DNA of 64,000 bases, taken from assembly GCA_947499975.1 (NCBI GenBank), contig CANMQE010000001.1, forward strand, positions 744,001 through 808,000. The letters run 5' to 3'. The number at the start of each line of letters is the position of its first letter. The stretch's first letter is position 1. A model generated the notes under the pieces. It had not been told where the DNA came from and ran no database searches. It saw only the letters and a list, made by a program, of their open reading frames with translations. Below, in pieces: positions 37,681 to 51,296 of the stretch. Origin of the DNA: an uncultured Sphingomonadaceae bacterium. GTDB taxonomy: Bacteria; Pseudomonadota; Alphaproteobacteria; Sphingomonadales; Sphingomonadaceae. Both the position numbers and the translations under genes were made by a program.

Positions 37681-38148
37681 TTATTTGAACTCGATCTTGT
37701 CGATCAGGTAGAACTTTTCGCCAGAAGGCACCGTCACTTCCACCTCGTCGCCCTTGCTCTTGCCGATCAGGGCACGGGCCAGCGGGCTTTCGTAGGACAC
37801 GCGGCCGCGCTTGGCGTCGCTCTCGGCCTGTCCCACGATCTGGTAGGTCAGCGGCTGGTCGTCTTCATCCAGCACGGTCACGGTTGCGCCGAACACCACC
37901 TTGTCGCCCGACAGCGTGGCGGGATCGATGATCTGGGCGCGGCTGGTCTTGTCCTCCAGATCGGAAATCTGCGCTTCCACCTGGCCCTGCCGCTCCTTGG
38001 CAGCGTGATATTCCGCGTTCTCCGACAGGTCGCCATGCGCACGGGCTTCCTCGATCGCCTCAACGATCCGAGGGCGCTCTTCGCGCAATGCCTTCAAATC
38101 GGCGGTCAGCTTTTCATAGCCCTCCGCAAGCATCGGCACTTTCTGCAT
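37681..38148 (-). CDS. greA: Transcription elongation factor GreA
   Basis: A 155-residue factor that stimulates transcript cleavage in backtracked RNA polymerase. The N-terminal coiled coil has [22 protein letters not shown] and the basic/acidic tip [21 protein letters not shown] with the catalytic Asp and Glu. The C-terminal FKBP-like domain ends [23 protein letters not shown]. Length and motifs are canonical. It follows carB by about 100 bp on the same strand. Confidence 0.96.
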   Translation of the reverse strand: MQKVPMLAEGYEKLTADLKALREERPRIVEAIEEARAHGDLSENAEYHAAKERQGQVEAQISDLEDKTSRAQIIDPATLSGDKVVFGATVTVLDEDDQPLTYQIVGQAESDAKRGRVSYESPLARALIGKSKGDEVEVTVPSGEKFYLIDKIEFK

Positions 38149-38245
38149 TGTATTCCCTGCTTTCTATGGCTCTCGTCAATGCGAACCCGCTCCGCCCCTG
38201 AAGGCGGCTGTGCGGGCCAGATTGGAGGAGAGTTTGGTTTAGAAC

Positions 38246-41569
<3,324 letters not shown>

Positions 41570-41575
41570 TTAATT

Positions 41576-42016
41576 TCATCTGCCTTTTTGTTGAACTTCG
41601 CTCGGAAGGGCATTCCTGGCTGAGGCCTCGATTTCGCTGGTGTCCAAAGCCCATCGGGTCTCCATTTCCGTTTCCAGCCCATCCTCGCTTGCCCGGAGAT
41701 ATACGCACTCAAGCGCATCGAAATTATTCTCAATTAACGGCATGGATGCCCTAGGCGCCCTGTGAATTTGAATTGGTTCAACTTCAAAATACCATGCGCC
41801 GCAATCGCGAAGAATCTCGCCCGCTTCATTAGCAAGCAGCGCAGCTTCAGTAGGGTTCTCCGCCTGAAAATCCCGTTCCTGCATCGGCTCAACCAAAACC
41901 AAATATTTTGTGGTGGAATCATCGAGTATAGTCCTTGGGAGATACTCGAACGCCAACCAGACGAACGATGTAATAGCGCAACCAATTGCTATCCCGACTA
42001 GGCGGCTCCTATTCAC
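41576..42016 (-). CDS. Hypothetical membrane-anchored protein inserted between carA and carB
   Basis: A 146-residue protein starting at GTG, which overlaps the carA stop (GTGA) and so is probably translationally coupled to it. An N-terminal membrane helix (about 6-26, LVGIAIGCAITSFVWLAFEYL) precedes a soluble domain with Cys residues in LRDCGAWYF and LECVYL. No known domain is recognised. Much of the gene is about 49% GC by eye against about 62% around it, and codon use includes several AT-ending codons. Together these suggest recent acquisition. It lies 6 bp from carB. Confidence 0.7.
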   Translation of the reverse strand: MNRSRLVGIAIGCAITSFVWLAFEYLPRTILDDSTTKYLVLVEPMQERDFQAENPTEAALLANEAGEILRDCGAWYFEVEPIQIHRAPRASMPLIENNFDALECVYLRASEDGLETEMETRWALDTSEIEASARNALPSEVQQKGR

Positions 42017-43194
42017 CCCAACATCCCCACAAACTTCTCGAACAGGTAGAAGCTGTCTTGCGGTCCCGGCGATGCCTCCGGGTGATACTGCACTCCGAAC
42101 GCCTTCTTGCCGCTGATCGCAATGCCGCAATTGGAGCCGTCGAACAGCGATACGTGCGTCTGCTCCACGCCTTCGGGTAGGCTGTCGGGATCGACCGCGA
42201 AGCCGTGGTTCATCGAGGTGATTTCGACGAGGTCGCGGGTTTCGCCCCAGCTATCCCCCACGCGCTGAACCGGGTGGTTCGCGCCGCGGTGGCCCTGGTG
42301 CATCTTGGCGGTCTTCGCGCCTGCTGCCAGCGCCAGCATCTGATGGCCGAGGCAGATGCCGAACAGCGGCATGTCCTGATCCAGCAGCGCCTTTATCACC
42401 GGCACCGCATATTCCCCCGTCGCCGCCGGATCGCCGGGCCCGTTGGAGAGGAACACGCCGTCGGGGTTTAGCGCCATGATGTCGTCCAGCGAAGTGCGCG
42501 CCGGGACCACTGTCACCCGCGCGCCCGCTTTCACCAGATTGCGGAAGATGTTGTCCTTGCTGCCATAATCGATGGCGACGACATGGGGTTCCGCATTGCG
42601 ATCCGCCTTGTCATACCCCTGCCCCAGCCGCCAGTAGCCGCCTTCCCAGTCCTGCTGGTGCTCGCGAGAAACGCGCTGGGCAAGGTCCATGCCTTCCAGC
42701 CCCGGCCATTCCTGCGCGCGCTGCACCAGCGCGTCCAGATCGAATTTCCCCTTGGGATCGTGCGCGATCACGGCATTGGGCGCGCCCGTCATGCGGATGC
42801 GGCGGGTCAGCGCGCGGGTATCCACACCGGCAAGGCCGATCTTGCCCATCTTCGCCATCCATTCCACGAACTCGCCTTCGGAGCGGAAATTGGACTGGCG
42901 CGTAACTTCCTCGCGCACGATGCAGCCCACGGCGCCTTCCACCCGGCTTTCCACATCCTCGGCATTGGCGCCGACATTGCCGATATGGGGGAAGGTGAAG
43001 GTGACGATCTGCGCGGCGTAGCTGGGGTCCGTCATCACTTCCTGATAACCCGTCATCGCGGTGTTGAAGCAGACTTCACCCACGGCATCTCCCGTGGCGC
43101 CAAAGCCCTGTCCCCATACGATGGTGCCATCGGCCAGGACGAGGCAACCCGTGGCCCCTTGAGGTTGCGCGCGCGAAGAGGCGAGAAAGGCCAT
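42013..43194 (-). CDS. carA: Carbamoyl-phosphate synthase small subunit
   Basis: A 393-residue glutamine amidotransferase subunit that feeds ammonia to CarB. The N-terminal domain has GYQEVMTDPSYAAQIVTFTF. The class I amidotransferase part has SNGPGDP, the nucleophile elbow LFGICLGHQ (Cys) and GVQYHPEASPGP (His and Glu). The triad is intact. It starts the carA-orf-carB unit and is divergent from yqeY. Confidence 0.97.
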   Translation of the reverse strand: MAFLASSRAQPQGATGCLVLADGTIVWGQGFGATGDAVGEVCFNTAMTGYQEVMTDPSYAAQIVTFTFPHIGNVGANAEDVESRVEGAVGCIVREEVTRQSNFRSEGEFVEWMAKMGKIGLAGVDTRALTRRIRMTGAPNAVIAHDPKGKFDLDALVQRAQEWPGLEGMDLAQRVSREHQQDWEGGYWRLGQGYDKADRNAEPHVVAIDYGSKDNIFRNLVKAGARVTVVPARTSLDDIMALNPDGVFLSNGPGDPAATGEYAVPVIKALLDQDMPLFGICLGHQMLALAAGAKTAKMHQGHRGANHPVQRVGDSWGETRDLVEITSMNHGFAVDPDSLPEGVEQTHVSLFDGSNCGIAISGKKAFGVQYHPEASPGPQDSFYLFEKFVGMLG

Positions 43195-43342
43195 GTGGGC
43201 TCCCGTTGGTAAGATGGACCGGCAATGTGTGCTAAGTCCCAGCCGCTAAAGACGCACCCGCCTTACGTCAAGCGGAACACTTGGCTTTATGACGCATCCC
43301 GTTAGATGAGGGGCGAATTGATCCACAGGAAAGACGAGAACA

Positions 43343-43792
43343 ATGCTGAGAGACGACATCAAGGCCGAAACGGTTACCGCCATGAAGGCAAAGGATAAGG
43401 AGCGCACTGCCGCGCTGCGTCTGATCTCCGCCAAGATCAAGGATCGCGACATCGAATTGCGCGGCAAGGAAGCCGGTGACGACGATGCGATGGTGATCGA
43501 TGTCCTGCAGAAAATGGCCAAGCAGCGCCGCGAATCGATCACCATGTACGAAGAGGGCGGTCGCACCGAACTGGCGGAGCAGGAAAAGTCCGAGCTGGCC
43601 GTGATCGAGGAATTCCTGCCGCAGCAGATGGACGAGGCCGAAACGAAGGCCGCGATCGAGCGGATCAAGGCGGACACCGGTGCCGAGGGGATGAAGGACA
43701 TGGGGCGCGTGATGGGCGAACTGAAGGCGCGCCACGGCACGCAGCTCGACATGGGCCGCGCCAGCGGTTGGGTGAAGGAATCGCTCTCGTGA
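43343..43792 (+). CDS. GatB/YqeY domain protein
   Basis: A 149-residue protein consisting only of the YqeY helical domain found at the C-terminus of GatB. Conserved features are LRLISAKIKDRDIELRGK, AKQRRESITMYEEGGR, EEFLPQQM and MGRVMGELKARH. A tRNA-binding role is suggested by the GatB relation, but the stand-alone form has no firm function. The stop overlaps the GTG of the following lipoprotein gene. YqeY beside dnaG and rpoD is a common order in alphaproteobacteria, here with two extra genes in between. Confidence 0.92.
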   Translation: MLRDDIKAETVTAMKAKDKERTAALRLISAKIKDRDIELRGKEAGDDDAMVIDVLQKMAKQRRESITMYEEGGRTELAEQEKSELAVIEEFLPQQMDEAETKAAIERIKADTGAEGMKDMGRVMGELKARHGTQLDMGRASGWVKESLS

Positions 43793-44487
43793 AAAAGCTC
43801 GTTTTCGCCCTCCCCCTCGTGATCGCGATGGCCGCTTGCGATTCGCAGCCAGAACCCATGCCAGAGCCTTCGCCCGAGGAAACCGTGGCAGGGCCGCGCA
43901 CGCTGGTGCCTTCGGGCTTCAACGACATGCAGCTTGGGCCGAAGATCGTTGGTCCGCAGGGGCCGGAAGTCAGCAGCACGCTGGTTCGCGAGGGGCAGAC
44001 AATTGCCGATGTCGTAAGCTACGTCGCCTGCCCTGCCCCTGTAGAGGGTGAGCCCGCAGCGGAAGAATGCGTGCCCGGCGACCAGGCGGAGGATGCGGTG
44101 TTCACCTATGTCCACCGCGTAACGCCGGTGATCGATCCCGATAGCGAGCTGGATCGGCCCAACGTCTTCCGCACCACCCTGCCCGCGCACGGTTTTGCCA
44201 ACAATATCGGCTACGACAAGGAGCAGGCAGAGGCGGTGCTGGGCGAAGGCTATTCCATCAAGGTGCAGGAAGATAACGGCGCCCTGATCTGGCGTGTCGA
44301 GGTGAGCAACGGCTGGACCGAGGGGGAGGAAATCACCTTCTTCTGGCAATCCACCCTGCCCCCTGAAGGCCCCGCCGAAGCCTATGCGGTGGGCACGGAG
44401 AACGGGCGCGCTGTTGGCACCGGCCCCTTCCCTGCCGAGGAGCCTGACGAAAGCGCGGCGACCGACGACATGGGCAGCGAAAGCTGA
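43789..44487 (+). CDS. Putative lipoprotein A of a tandem paralogous pair
   Basis: A 232-residue exported protein with the leader KKLVFALPLVIAMAAC (lipobox MAAC, Cys17) and a Pro/Glu-rich linker. The mature domain shares LGPKIVGPQGPEV, VSYVACP, TYVH and ITFFWQSTLPPEGPAEAY with the next gene. The GTG start overlaps the yqeY stop (GTGA). The C-terminus is acidic. The pair looks like a tandem duplication of an envelope protein family of unknown function, with no catalytic motif seen. Confidence 0.8.
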   Translation: MKKLVFALPLVIAMAACDSQPEPMPEPSPEETVAGPRTLVPSGFNDMQLGPKIVGPQGPEVSSTLVREGQTIADVVSYVACPAPVEGEPAAEECVPGDQAEDAVFTYVHRVTPVIDPDSELDRPNVFRTTLPAHGFANNIGYDKEQAEAVLGEGYSIKVQEDNGALIWRVEVSNGWTEGEEITFFWQSTLPPEGPAEAYAVGTENGRAVGTGPFPAEEPDESAATDDMGSES

Positions 44488-44620
44488 TCGGGAACGGCTG
44501 AAGACCTTGCCTTCGCGTTAACCATCAAAATGATGCGTTGGCGGAACCACCTTGTGTAGAACCCGGTTTTTTCGGGCAAGAAGGCGTGCGCCTTTCGCTG
44601 CACGCCATGGAGGTGTTCCG

Positions 44621-45385
44621 ATGCTGACCTACCGTTTTGCCCTGCCCGTGCTTCTTGCCGTCACCACGGCGCTGTCTGCCTGTTCGCAGGAGCCGGAGGT
44701 GGATACCAACGCCGATCTCGCCGCGGAAAACGAAGAGGCAGAGATTGCCCGCGAGTCGCTGAACGCGGGCGATTTTGAAGATCTGGAACTGGGCGCGAAG
44801 ATCGTCGGCCCGCAGGGTCCGGAGGTGAAGGGCCGCCTGTCGAACGAGACCGGCGCCTTTGCCGACATCACCTCCTACGTCGCCTGCCCAGCAGGAATGA
44901 ACGAATGCGACCCCGCCACCGCGCCCGAAGGGACGGTCTACACCTATGTGCACATCGTATATCCCGGAGAGGACAACGACCCTTCCACCGGCAGCGGCAA
45001 TGGCAACGATGCCTCCAACGTGGAAACCACCGAGGCTTTCCGCATGACAATGCCCAGCCACGGCTTCACCGGCGCTGCCGGCTTCTCCTACGCCGAGGCT
45101 GCGAATGCCATAAGCGACAGGATGTTGATCGTCGCCAGTTGCCATGAAAACGGCATCTCGTGGACCGTGGAAGAAGGCGACGGGGGCGATCAGTGGGGCC
45201 AGGGCGAACCGATCACCTTCTACTGGCAAAGCACCGTGCCACCCGCGGGGCCAGCCGACGCCTATGAGGTATTCGCCAACTACACCGCCGCATCCGGCCC
45301 AGGCCCCTACCCGGCCGCCAGCGACACGGCGAGCAACGCCTGCGCCAATTCGGCCGTCACCAATGGCGATCCCCGGTTGAATTAA
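44621..45385 (+). CDS. Putative lipoprotein B of a tandem paralogous pair
   Basis: A 254-residue exported protein with the leader YRFALPVLLAVTTALSAC (lipobox LSAC). The mature domain has LGAKIVGPQGPEV, ITSYVACP, VYTYVHIV and ITFYWQSTVPPAGPADAY, and so is clearly paralogous to the preceding gene. It adds a Gly/Ser/Asn-rich insertion (about 125-145) and two Cys near the end that the first copy lacks. The ATG at 44621 precedes a normal signal peptide. A gap of 133 bp separates the copies, so it may have its own promoter. Confidence 0.82.
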   Translation: MLTYRFALPVLLAVTTALSACSQEPEVDTNADLAAENEEAEIARESLNAGDFEDLELGAKIVGPQGPEVKGRLSNETGAFADITSYVACPAGMNECDPATAPEGTVYTYVHIVYPGEDNDPSTGSGNGNDASNVETTEAFRMTMPSHGFTGAAGFSYAEAANAISDRMLIVASCHENGISWTVEEGDGGDQWGQGEPITFYWQSTVPPAGPADAYEVFANYTAASGPGPYPAASDTASNACANSAVTNGDPRLN

Positions 45386-45411
45386 AAGCCATAGAGTCGC
45401 ATTGGTGATGT

Positions 45412-47304
45412 ATGGCGCTATCACCGCAATGGCTGGATGAACTCAAGGGGCGGATCACGCTGTCCTCCCTGATTCAGCGCACGGTGAAGCTGACGCGCGC
45501 CGGGCGCGAATGGAAGGCGTGCTGCCCGTTCCATTCGGAAAAGACGCCCAGCTTCTACGTCAACGACCAGAAGGGTTTCTATCACTGCTTCGGCTGCCAG
45601 CAGCACGGCGGCGCGATCGACTGGATGATGGAGCAGCACGGCCTGCCCTTCATGGATGCGGTGAAGGAACTGGCGACGGAAGCGGGGATGGAAGTGCCCG
45701 CGCCCGATCCGCGAGCAGCGCGCCAGGCAGAACAGCGCGCCACGCTGCACGATGTGATGAAGGCCGCGCAGGATTGGTTCGCCGCGCAGCTTGCTTCCCC
45801 CGCAGGGGAGCAGGCGCGCGCCTATCTGCAGCGTCGCGGCCTGGACGAACACACCATTCGCCGCTTCGGCTTTGGCTGGGCGCCCGATGACAAGCAGGCG
45901 CTGAAAAGCGCGCTTTCCCATTTTGAAGAGCGGCTGCTGATTGAGGCGGGCCTGCTGATCGAGGTGGAAGACAAGATCCCCTATTCGCGCTTTCGCGGCC
46001 GCGTGATGCTGCCGATCCAGGATGCGCGGGAGCGGGTGATCGCCTTTGGCGGACGCATCCTCGCCGATCGCGATGGCGTGGCCAAATATCTAAACAGCCC
46101 GGATACGCCACTCTTCGACAAGGGCCGCACGCTCTACAATCTCCACCGCGCCGCTGCCGCCAGTCGCAAGAGCGGGCGCGTGATCGTGGCGGAAGGCTAC
46201 ATGGACGTGATCGCCCTTGCCGCCGCAGGGATAGACGATGCCGTGGCCCCGATGGGCACTGCCGTTACCGAGCAGCAGATCGAACTGCTCTGGCGCATGG
46301 CAGACAAGCCCGTCCTGTGCCTCGATGGCGATACTGCGGGCAAGCGCGCCGCCATGCGCGCTGCCGAACGCGCGCTGCCGCTGCTGCGTCCCGGCCATTC
46401 GCTGCAGATGGTGCAATTGCCTACCGGGCTGGACCCGGACGATCTGCTGAAGCGCGACGGGCGCAAGGCGATGGACAAACTGCTGGAACAGCCAAAGTCG
46501 CTGCTGGACCTGATCTGGGAGCATGAGCGCGATGCTTCGCCCCTCTCTTCCCCGGAAGACAAGGCCGGGTTGAAGGCACGGCTGATGGATCATGTCGATG
46601 CCATCCAGCACCCCGATATAAAATCGCTTTATCGCCGGGAACTGCTGGAGCGCTACGGCACCTTCGCCTTCCCCCCGCGCGAATTCCAGCAGCGATCCGA
46701 TTTTCGCAAGGGTGGCGATTTCCGCCGCAACGGCCCGCAGCGCACGCCTCCGCACGTAACCCAGCGATTGCGGCAGGCCACCAGCGGCATGTTTCGCGAC
46801 ATGTTGACGGCTGCGGTACTGAACGGCCTTGTCCGTCATCCCGGCGAAATTTTCCGCCATGCCGATGCCCTGCTGGGCCTGGGGGGAGGCGATGCAAAAT
46901 TGGCGCAGGCTGCGAATTTCCTGCTGGATCACGCAGAAGAGCTTGAAGCTTCAAACAATTCGCCCATATCGGGCAGAGACATCCTGCCGCCTGCACCGGA
47001 TAACACCCGATTTTCCTTCCTGATGGAAGGCTCAGATCCGGACGAGGCGAAGGAAGATTTGGCCGAAGCCATTGCCCTGCTGGTAGAGAGGCCAGCGTTG
47101 GAGGCGGCAATTGCTGCGGCCACGCGTCGCTTCGATACAGATCCAGAAGGTGCGTTCGCGGAACAGCAACGCTTGCGCAAACGAAAGCTGGAAATCGATG
47201 TGCGACTCGGGCAGATGACAAGAAAACGCGCCGCTTCAGAGGCGTTCGACACACATGATCCGGCGGCCGCCGAAAGGCCGGTCGCCGAACAGGAAACGGA
47301 CTGA
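45412..47304 (+). CDS. dnaG: DNA primase DnaG
   Basis: A 630-residue primase that makes RNA primers at the fork. The N-terminal CHC2 zinc finger is CPFHSEKTPSFYVND to YHCFGCQQHGG. The TOPRIM domain has VAEGYMDVIAL with the acidic CLDGDTAG motif. The C-terminal region (about 430-630) is the helicase-interaction part. It is only 9 bp upstream of rpoD, the conserved dnaG-rpoD order. The start ATG fits the conserved SPQWLDELKGRITLS. Confidence 0.96.
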   Translation: MALSPQWLDELKGRITLSSLIQRTVKLTRAGREWKACCPFHSEKTPSFYVNDQKGFYHCFGCQQHGGAIDWMMEQHGLPFMDAVKELATEAGMEVPAPDPRAARQAEQRATLHDVMKAAQDWFAAQLASPAGEQARAYLQRRGLDEHTIRRFGFGWAPDDKQALKSALSHFEERLLIEAGLLIEVEDKIPYSRFRGRVMLPIQDARERVIAFGGRILADRDGVAKYLNSPDTPLFDKGRTLYNLHRAAAASRKSGRVIVAEGYMDVIALAAAGIDDAVAPMGTAVTEQQIELLWRMADKPVLCLDGDTAGKRAAMRAAERALPLLRPGHSLQMVQLPTGLDPDDLLKRDGRKAMDKLLEQPKSLLDLIWEHERDASPLSSPEDKAGLKARLMDHVDAIQHPDIKSLYRRELLERYGTFAFPPREFQQRSDFRKGGDFRRNGPQRTPPHVTQRLRQATSGMFRDMLTAAVLNGLVRHPGEIFRHADALLGLGGGDAKLAQAANFLLDHAEELEASNNSPISGRDILPPAPDNTRFSFLMEGSDPDEAKEDLAEAIALLVERPALEAAIAAATRRFDTDPEGAFAEQQRLRKRKLEIDVRLGQMTRKRAASEAFDTHDPAAAERPVAEQETD

Positions 47305-47313
47305 CGCATTATC

Positions 47314-49332
<2,019 letters not shown>

Positions 49333-49357
49333 GATCGCGCGTCAGTCCGGGGGATTT

Positions 49358-49897
49358 ATGAAGATTTTCACCGCTGTTGCCGCCGCGGCAATTACTCTTG
49401 CCGTGCCGGGTCAGGCCATCGCGCAGGACACCGCACCCTCGGCAGCCGAGATGCAGTTGGCGCGAGAGATCATCGACAACGGCTTTCCACCTGAAACCCG
49501 TATGGGCATGTTCGACGATGTGATCAGCCAGCTTCTTTCGCAAATGAGCGCGGCGATGCCGGACGTCAGCGATAACCCCGCTATGGCAGCGGCATTCGAG
49601 CGTCACGTGGAGCGCGTTCGCGCAACCAGCATGGAAGTGCTGGCGGACCACATCGATCCGCTGATGGACAGCATGGTAATCGCCTATGCCGACCGGTTCA
49701 CGATGGATGAATTGCAGGGTCTGCACAGCTTCATCATGACGCCGGAGGGCCACGGCTTCCTGGCGCGTATGTCCGAAGTGAACGGCCATCCCGCTTTCGC
49801 ACAAGCAAACCAGGCCTACATGCAGGAATATCTCGCGAAGATGCCGGGGCTGGTGGAACAGCTGCGTGCTGACGTGGAGAAGATCAGCGGCGAATAG
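49358..49897 (+). CDS. DUF2059 exported protein
   Basis: A 179-residue protein with a signal peptide (cleavage probably after GQAIAQ, about residue 23). The mature part is helical with the DUF2059 segment YADRFTMDELQGLHSFI and MTPEGHGFLARMSEV. The family is common in alphaproteobacterial periplasms and has no proven function. It lies 25 bp after rpoD and 6 bp before rluE. Confidence 0.85.
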   Translation: MKIFTAVAAAAITLAVPGQAIAQDTAPSAAEMQLAREIIDNGFPPETRMGMFDDVISQLLSQMSAAMPDVSDNPAMAAAFERHVERVRATSMEVLADHIDPLMDSMVIAYADRFTMDELQGLHSFIMTPEGHGFLARMSEVNGHPAFAQANQAYMQEYLAKMPGLVEQLRADVEKISGE

Positions 49898-49903
49898 CCC
49901 GCG

Positions 49904-50455
49904 ATGCCTCGCCTGATCCTCTTCAACAAGCCGATGAACGTGCTGTCGCAATTCACCGATCGCGGCAGCATCACAAAGCGCGCGACGCTTTCCGATTTTA
50001 TCGACATTCCCGGCGTCTATCCGGCAGGCCGGCTGGACCGCGACAGCGAGGGCCTGTTGCTGCTGACCGACGACGGAAAACTGCAGGCCCGCATTTCCGA
50101 TCCGAAGTTCCGGCAGCCCAAGACCTATCTCGTTCAGGTGGAAGGCGAGCCTGACGATGCCGCCATCGAAAAGCTGGCGCGCGGCGTGGAATTGAAAGAC
50201 GGCCTCACCCGTCCCGCCCGCGCCGAGGCGATCGCCGATCCGCACCTGTGGCCGCGCGATCCGCCCGTCCGCTTCCGAAAGAGCGTGCCCGATAGCTGGC
50301 TGCGCCTTTCCATCACCGAGGGTAGAAACCGGCAAGTGCGCCGCATGACGGCGGCCGTGGGCCATCCCACCCTGCGGCTGGTTCGCTGGTGCATCGGCGA
50401 ATGGTCGCTGGACGGATTGAAGCCCGGCGAATGGCGCGATGCATCACACAAGTGA
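49904..50455 (+). CDS. RluE-like 23S rRNA pseudouridine synthase
   Basis: A 183-residue RsuA-family pseudouridine synthase without an S4 domain, the short form typical of RluE. The catalytic motif is [16 protein letters not shown] (Asp about 45). The later [18 protein letters not shown] and LRLVR complete the family pattern. It begins almost directly with [14 protein letters not shown]. The exact target U in 23S rRNA is inferred from the subfamily. Confidence 0.88.
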   Translation: MPRLILFNKPMNVLSQFTDRGSITKRATLSDFIDIPGVYPAGRLDRDSEGLLLLTDDGKLQARISDPKFRQPKTYLVQVEGEPDDAAIEKLARGVELKDGLTRPARAEAIADPHLWPRDPPVRFRKSVPDSWLRLSITEGRNRQVRRMTAAVGHPTLRLVRWCIGEWSLDGLKPGEWRDASHK

Positions 50456-50534
50456 TGGACGCCCTGCCAATCCGGTGACATAAGCGCTAGCAGGAGAGGA
50501 GAGCCGGATTTCTTGTCGAAGGAGCGCTCTTTTC

Positions 50535-51170
50535 GTGTCAGTATCCAGTCCCAAGGTCGTTGCAATCGTCAGCCAGAAAGGTGGCTCCGGCAAGACGACG
50601 CTTGCTCTGCACCTGGCCACTATCGCCGTGCAGAAGAAGATGACCGCATGCGTGATCGACACCGATCCGCAGGCCACCGCTGCCGCCTGGGGAGACTGGC
50701 GTGGCGATTTTCTGCCCACCGTCGTCACCAGCCCGCCCGCGCGTCTTGCCCGCACTATCGAGAATGCCGGTAAGCAGGGCATGCAACTGGCGGTGATCGA
50801 TACCCCGCCCCATGCAGAGGCCGCCATGCGCGAAGCCATCAAGGCTGCAGACCTCGTGCTGATCCCCACTCGTCCGCGCGCATTCGACTTGCATGCGCTG
50901 GAAGGCATCGCGGAGATGGTGAACTTCGCCGGCACCCCGGCCTACGTCCTGCTGAACGGCGTGCCCGCACGCGCCACCACCATGGTGGAAGATGCACGCA
51001 AGACCGTTGCCGATCTCGGCCTCGAGACCTGCCCGGTCACTTTCGGAGAGCGGGCGGACTTCCATCGCTCATCGTCTAGCGGCGAAGTGGCGAGCGAGAT
51101 CGACGCCAACGGCAAGGCCGCGGAAGAGGTGGCCACCTTGTGGAAATGGGTGAAAAAGGCTCTCGATTGA
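50535..51170 (+). CDS. Orphan ParA-family ATPase
   Basis: A 211-residue P-loop ATPase with the deviant Walker A SQKGGSGKTT (the signature Lys is present), the A' motif DTDPQATAA and Walker B AVIDTPPHAEAA. It resembles small plasmid-type partition ATPases. No parB or parS-like repeat lies beside it, and the surrounding genes are chromosomal, so it is not part of a visible partition system. The GTG start gives MSVSSPKVVAIV. It may position a chromosomal cargo such as a chemoreceptor or carboxysome-type assembly; the cargo is unknown. Confidence 0.82.
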   Translation: MSVSSPKVVAIVSQKGGSGKTTLALHLATIAVQKKMTACVIDTDPQATAAAWGDWRGDFLPTVVTSPPARLARTIENAGKQGMQLAVIDTPPHAEAAMREAIKAADLVLIPTRPRAFDLHALEGIAEMVNFAGTPAYVLLNGVPARATTMVEDARKTVADLGLETCPVTFGERADFHRSSSSGEVASEIDANGKAAEEVATLWKWVKKALD

Positions 51171-51222
51171 CCGTGCCGAATTGACGCAGTTCGACATAAA
51201 TAAAAGTTTACTTTGCTTCGGG

Positions 51223-51248
51223 GGAACCAACCGTCATTCTCAATCGAT
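51223..51248 (+). promoter_or_regulatory. EcfG-like promoter, imperfect
   Basis: GGAAC (51223-51227) is followed after 17 bases by CGAT (51245-51248), one mismatch from CGTT. It lies 49 bp upstream of the kinase start. The surrounding region is AT-rich. The match is weaker than the one at 35286 and is offered because the downstream genes belong to the general-stress signalling type. Confidence 0.4.
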
Positions 51249-51296
51249 TGAAGGGATAACACATTCTTTTTGCCACTTATTGAGCTCCCTTTGGCG

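Noticed and set aside
43274-43303. GGAAC followed by CGTT upstream of yqeY
   Set aside because: The spacing is 21 bases, outside the 16-17 used by EcfG.
44491-44519. GGAAC followed by CGTT after lipoprotein A
   Set aside because: The spacing is 20 bases, outside the 16-17 used by EcfG.
44562-44577. CCCGGTTTTTTCGGG as a terminator between the lipoprotein genes
   Set aside because: The stem is only four or five pairs and the T-run is in the loop, so it is not a functional intrinsic terminator.
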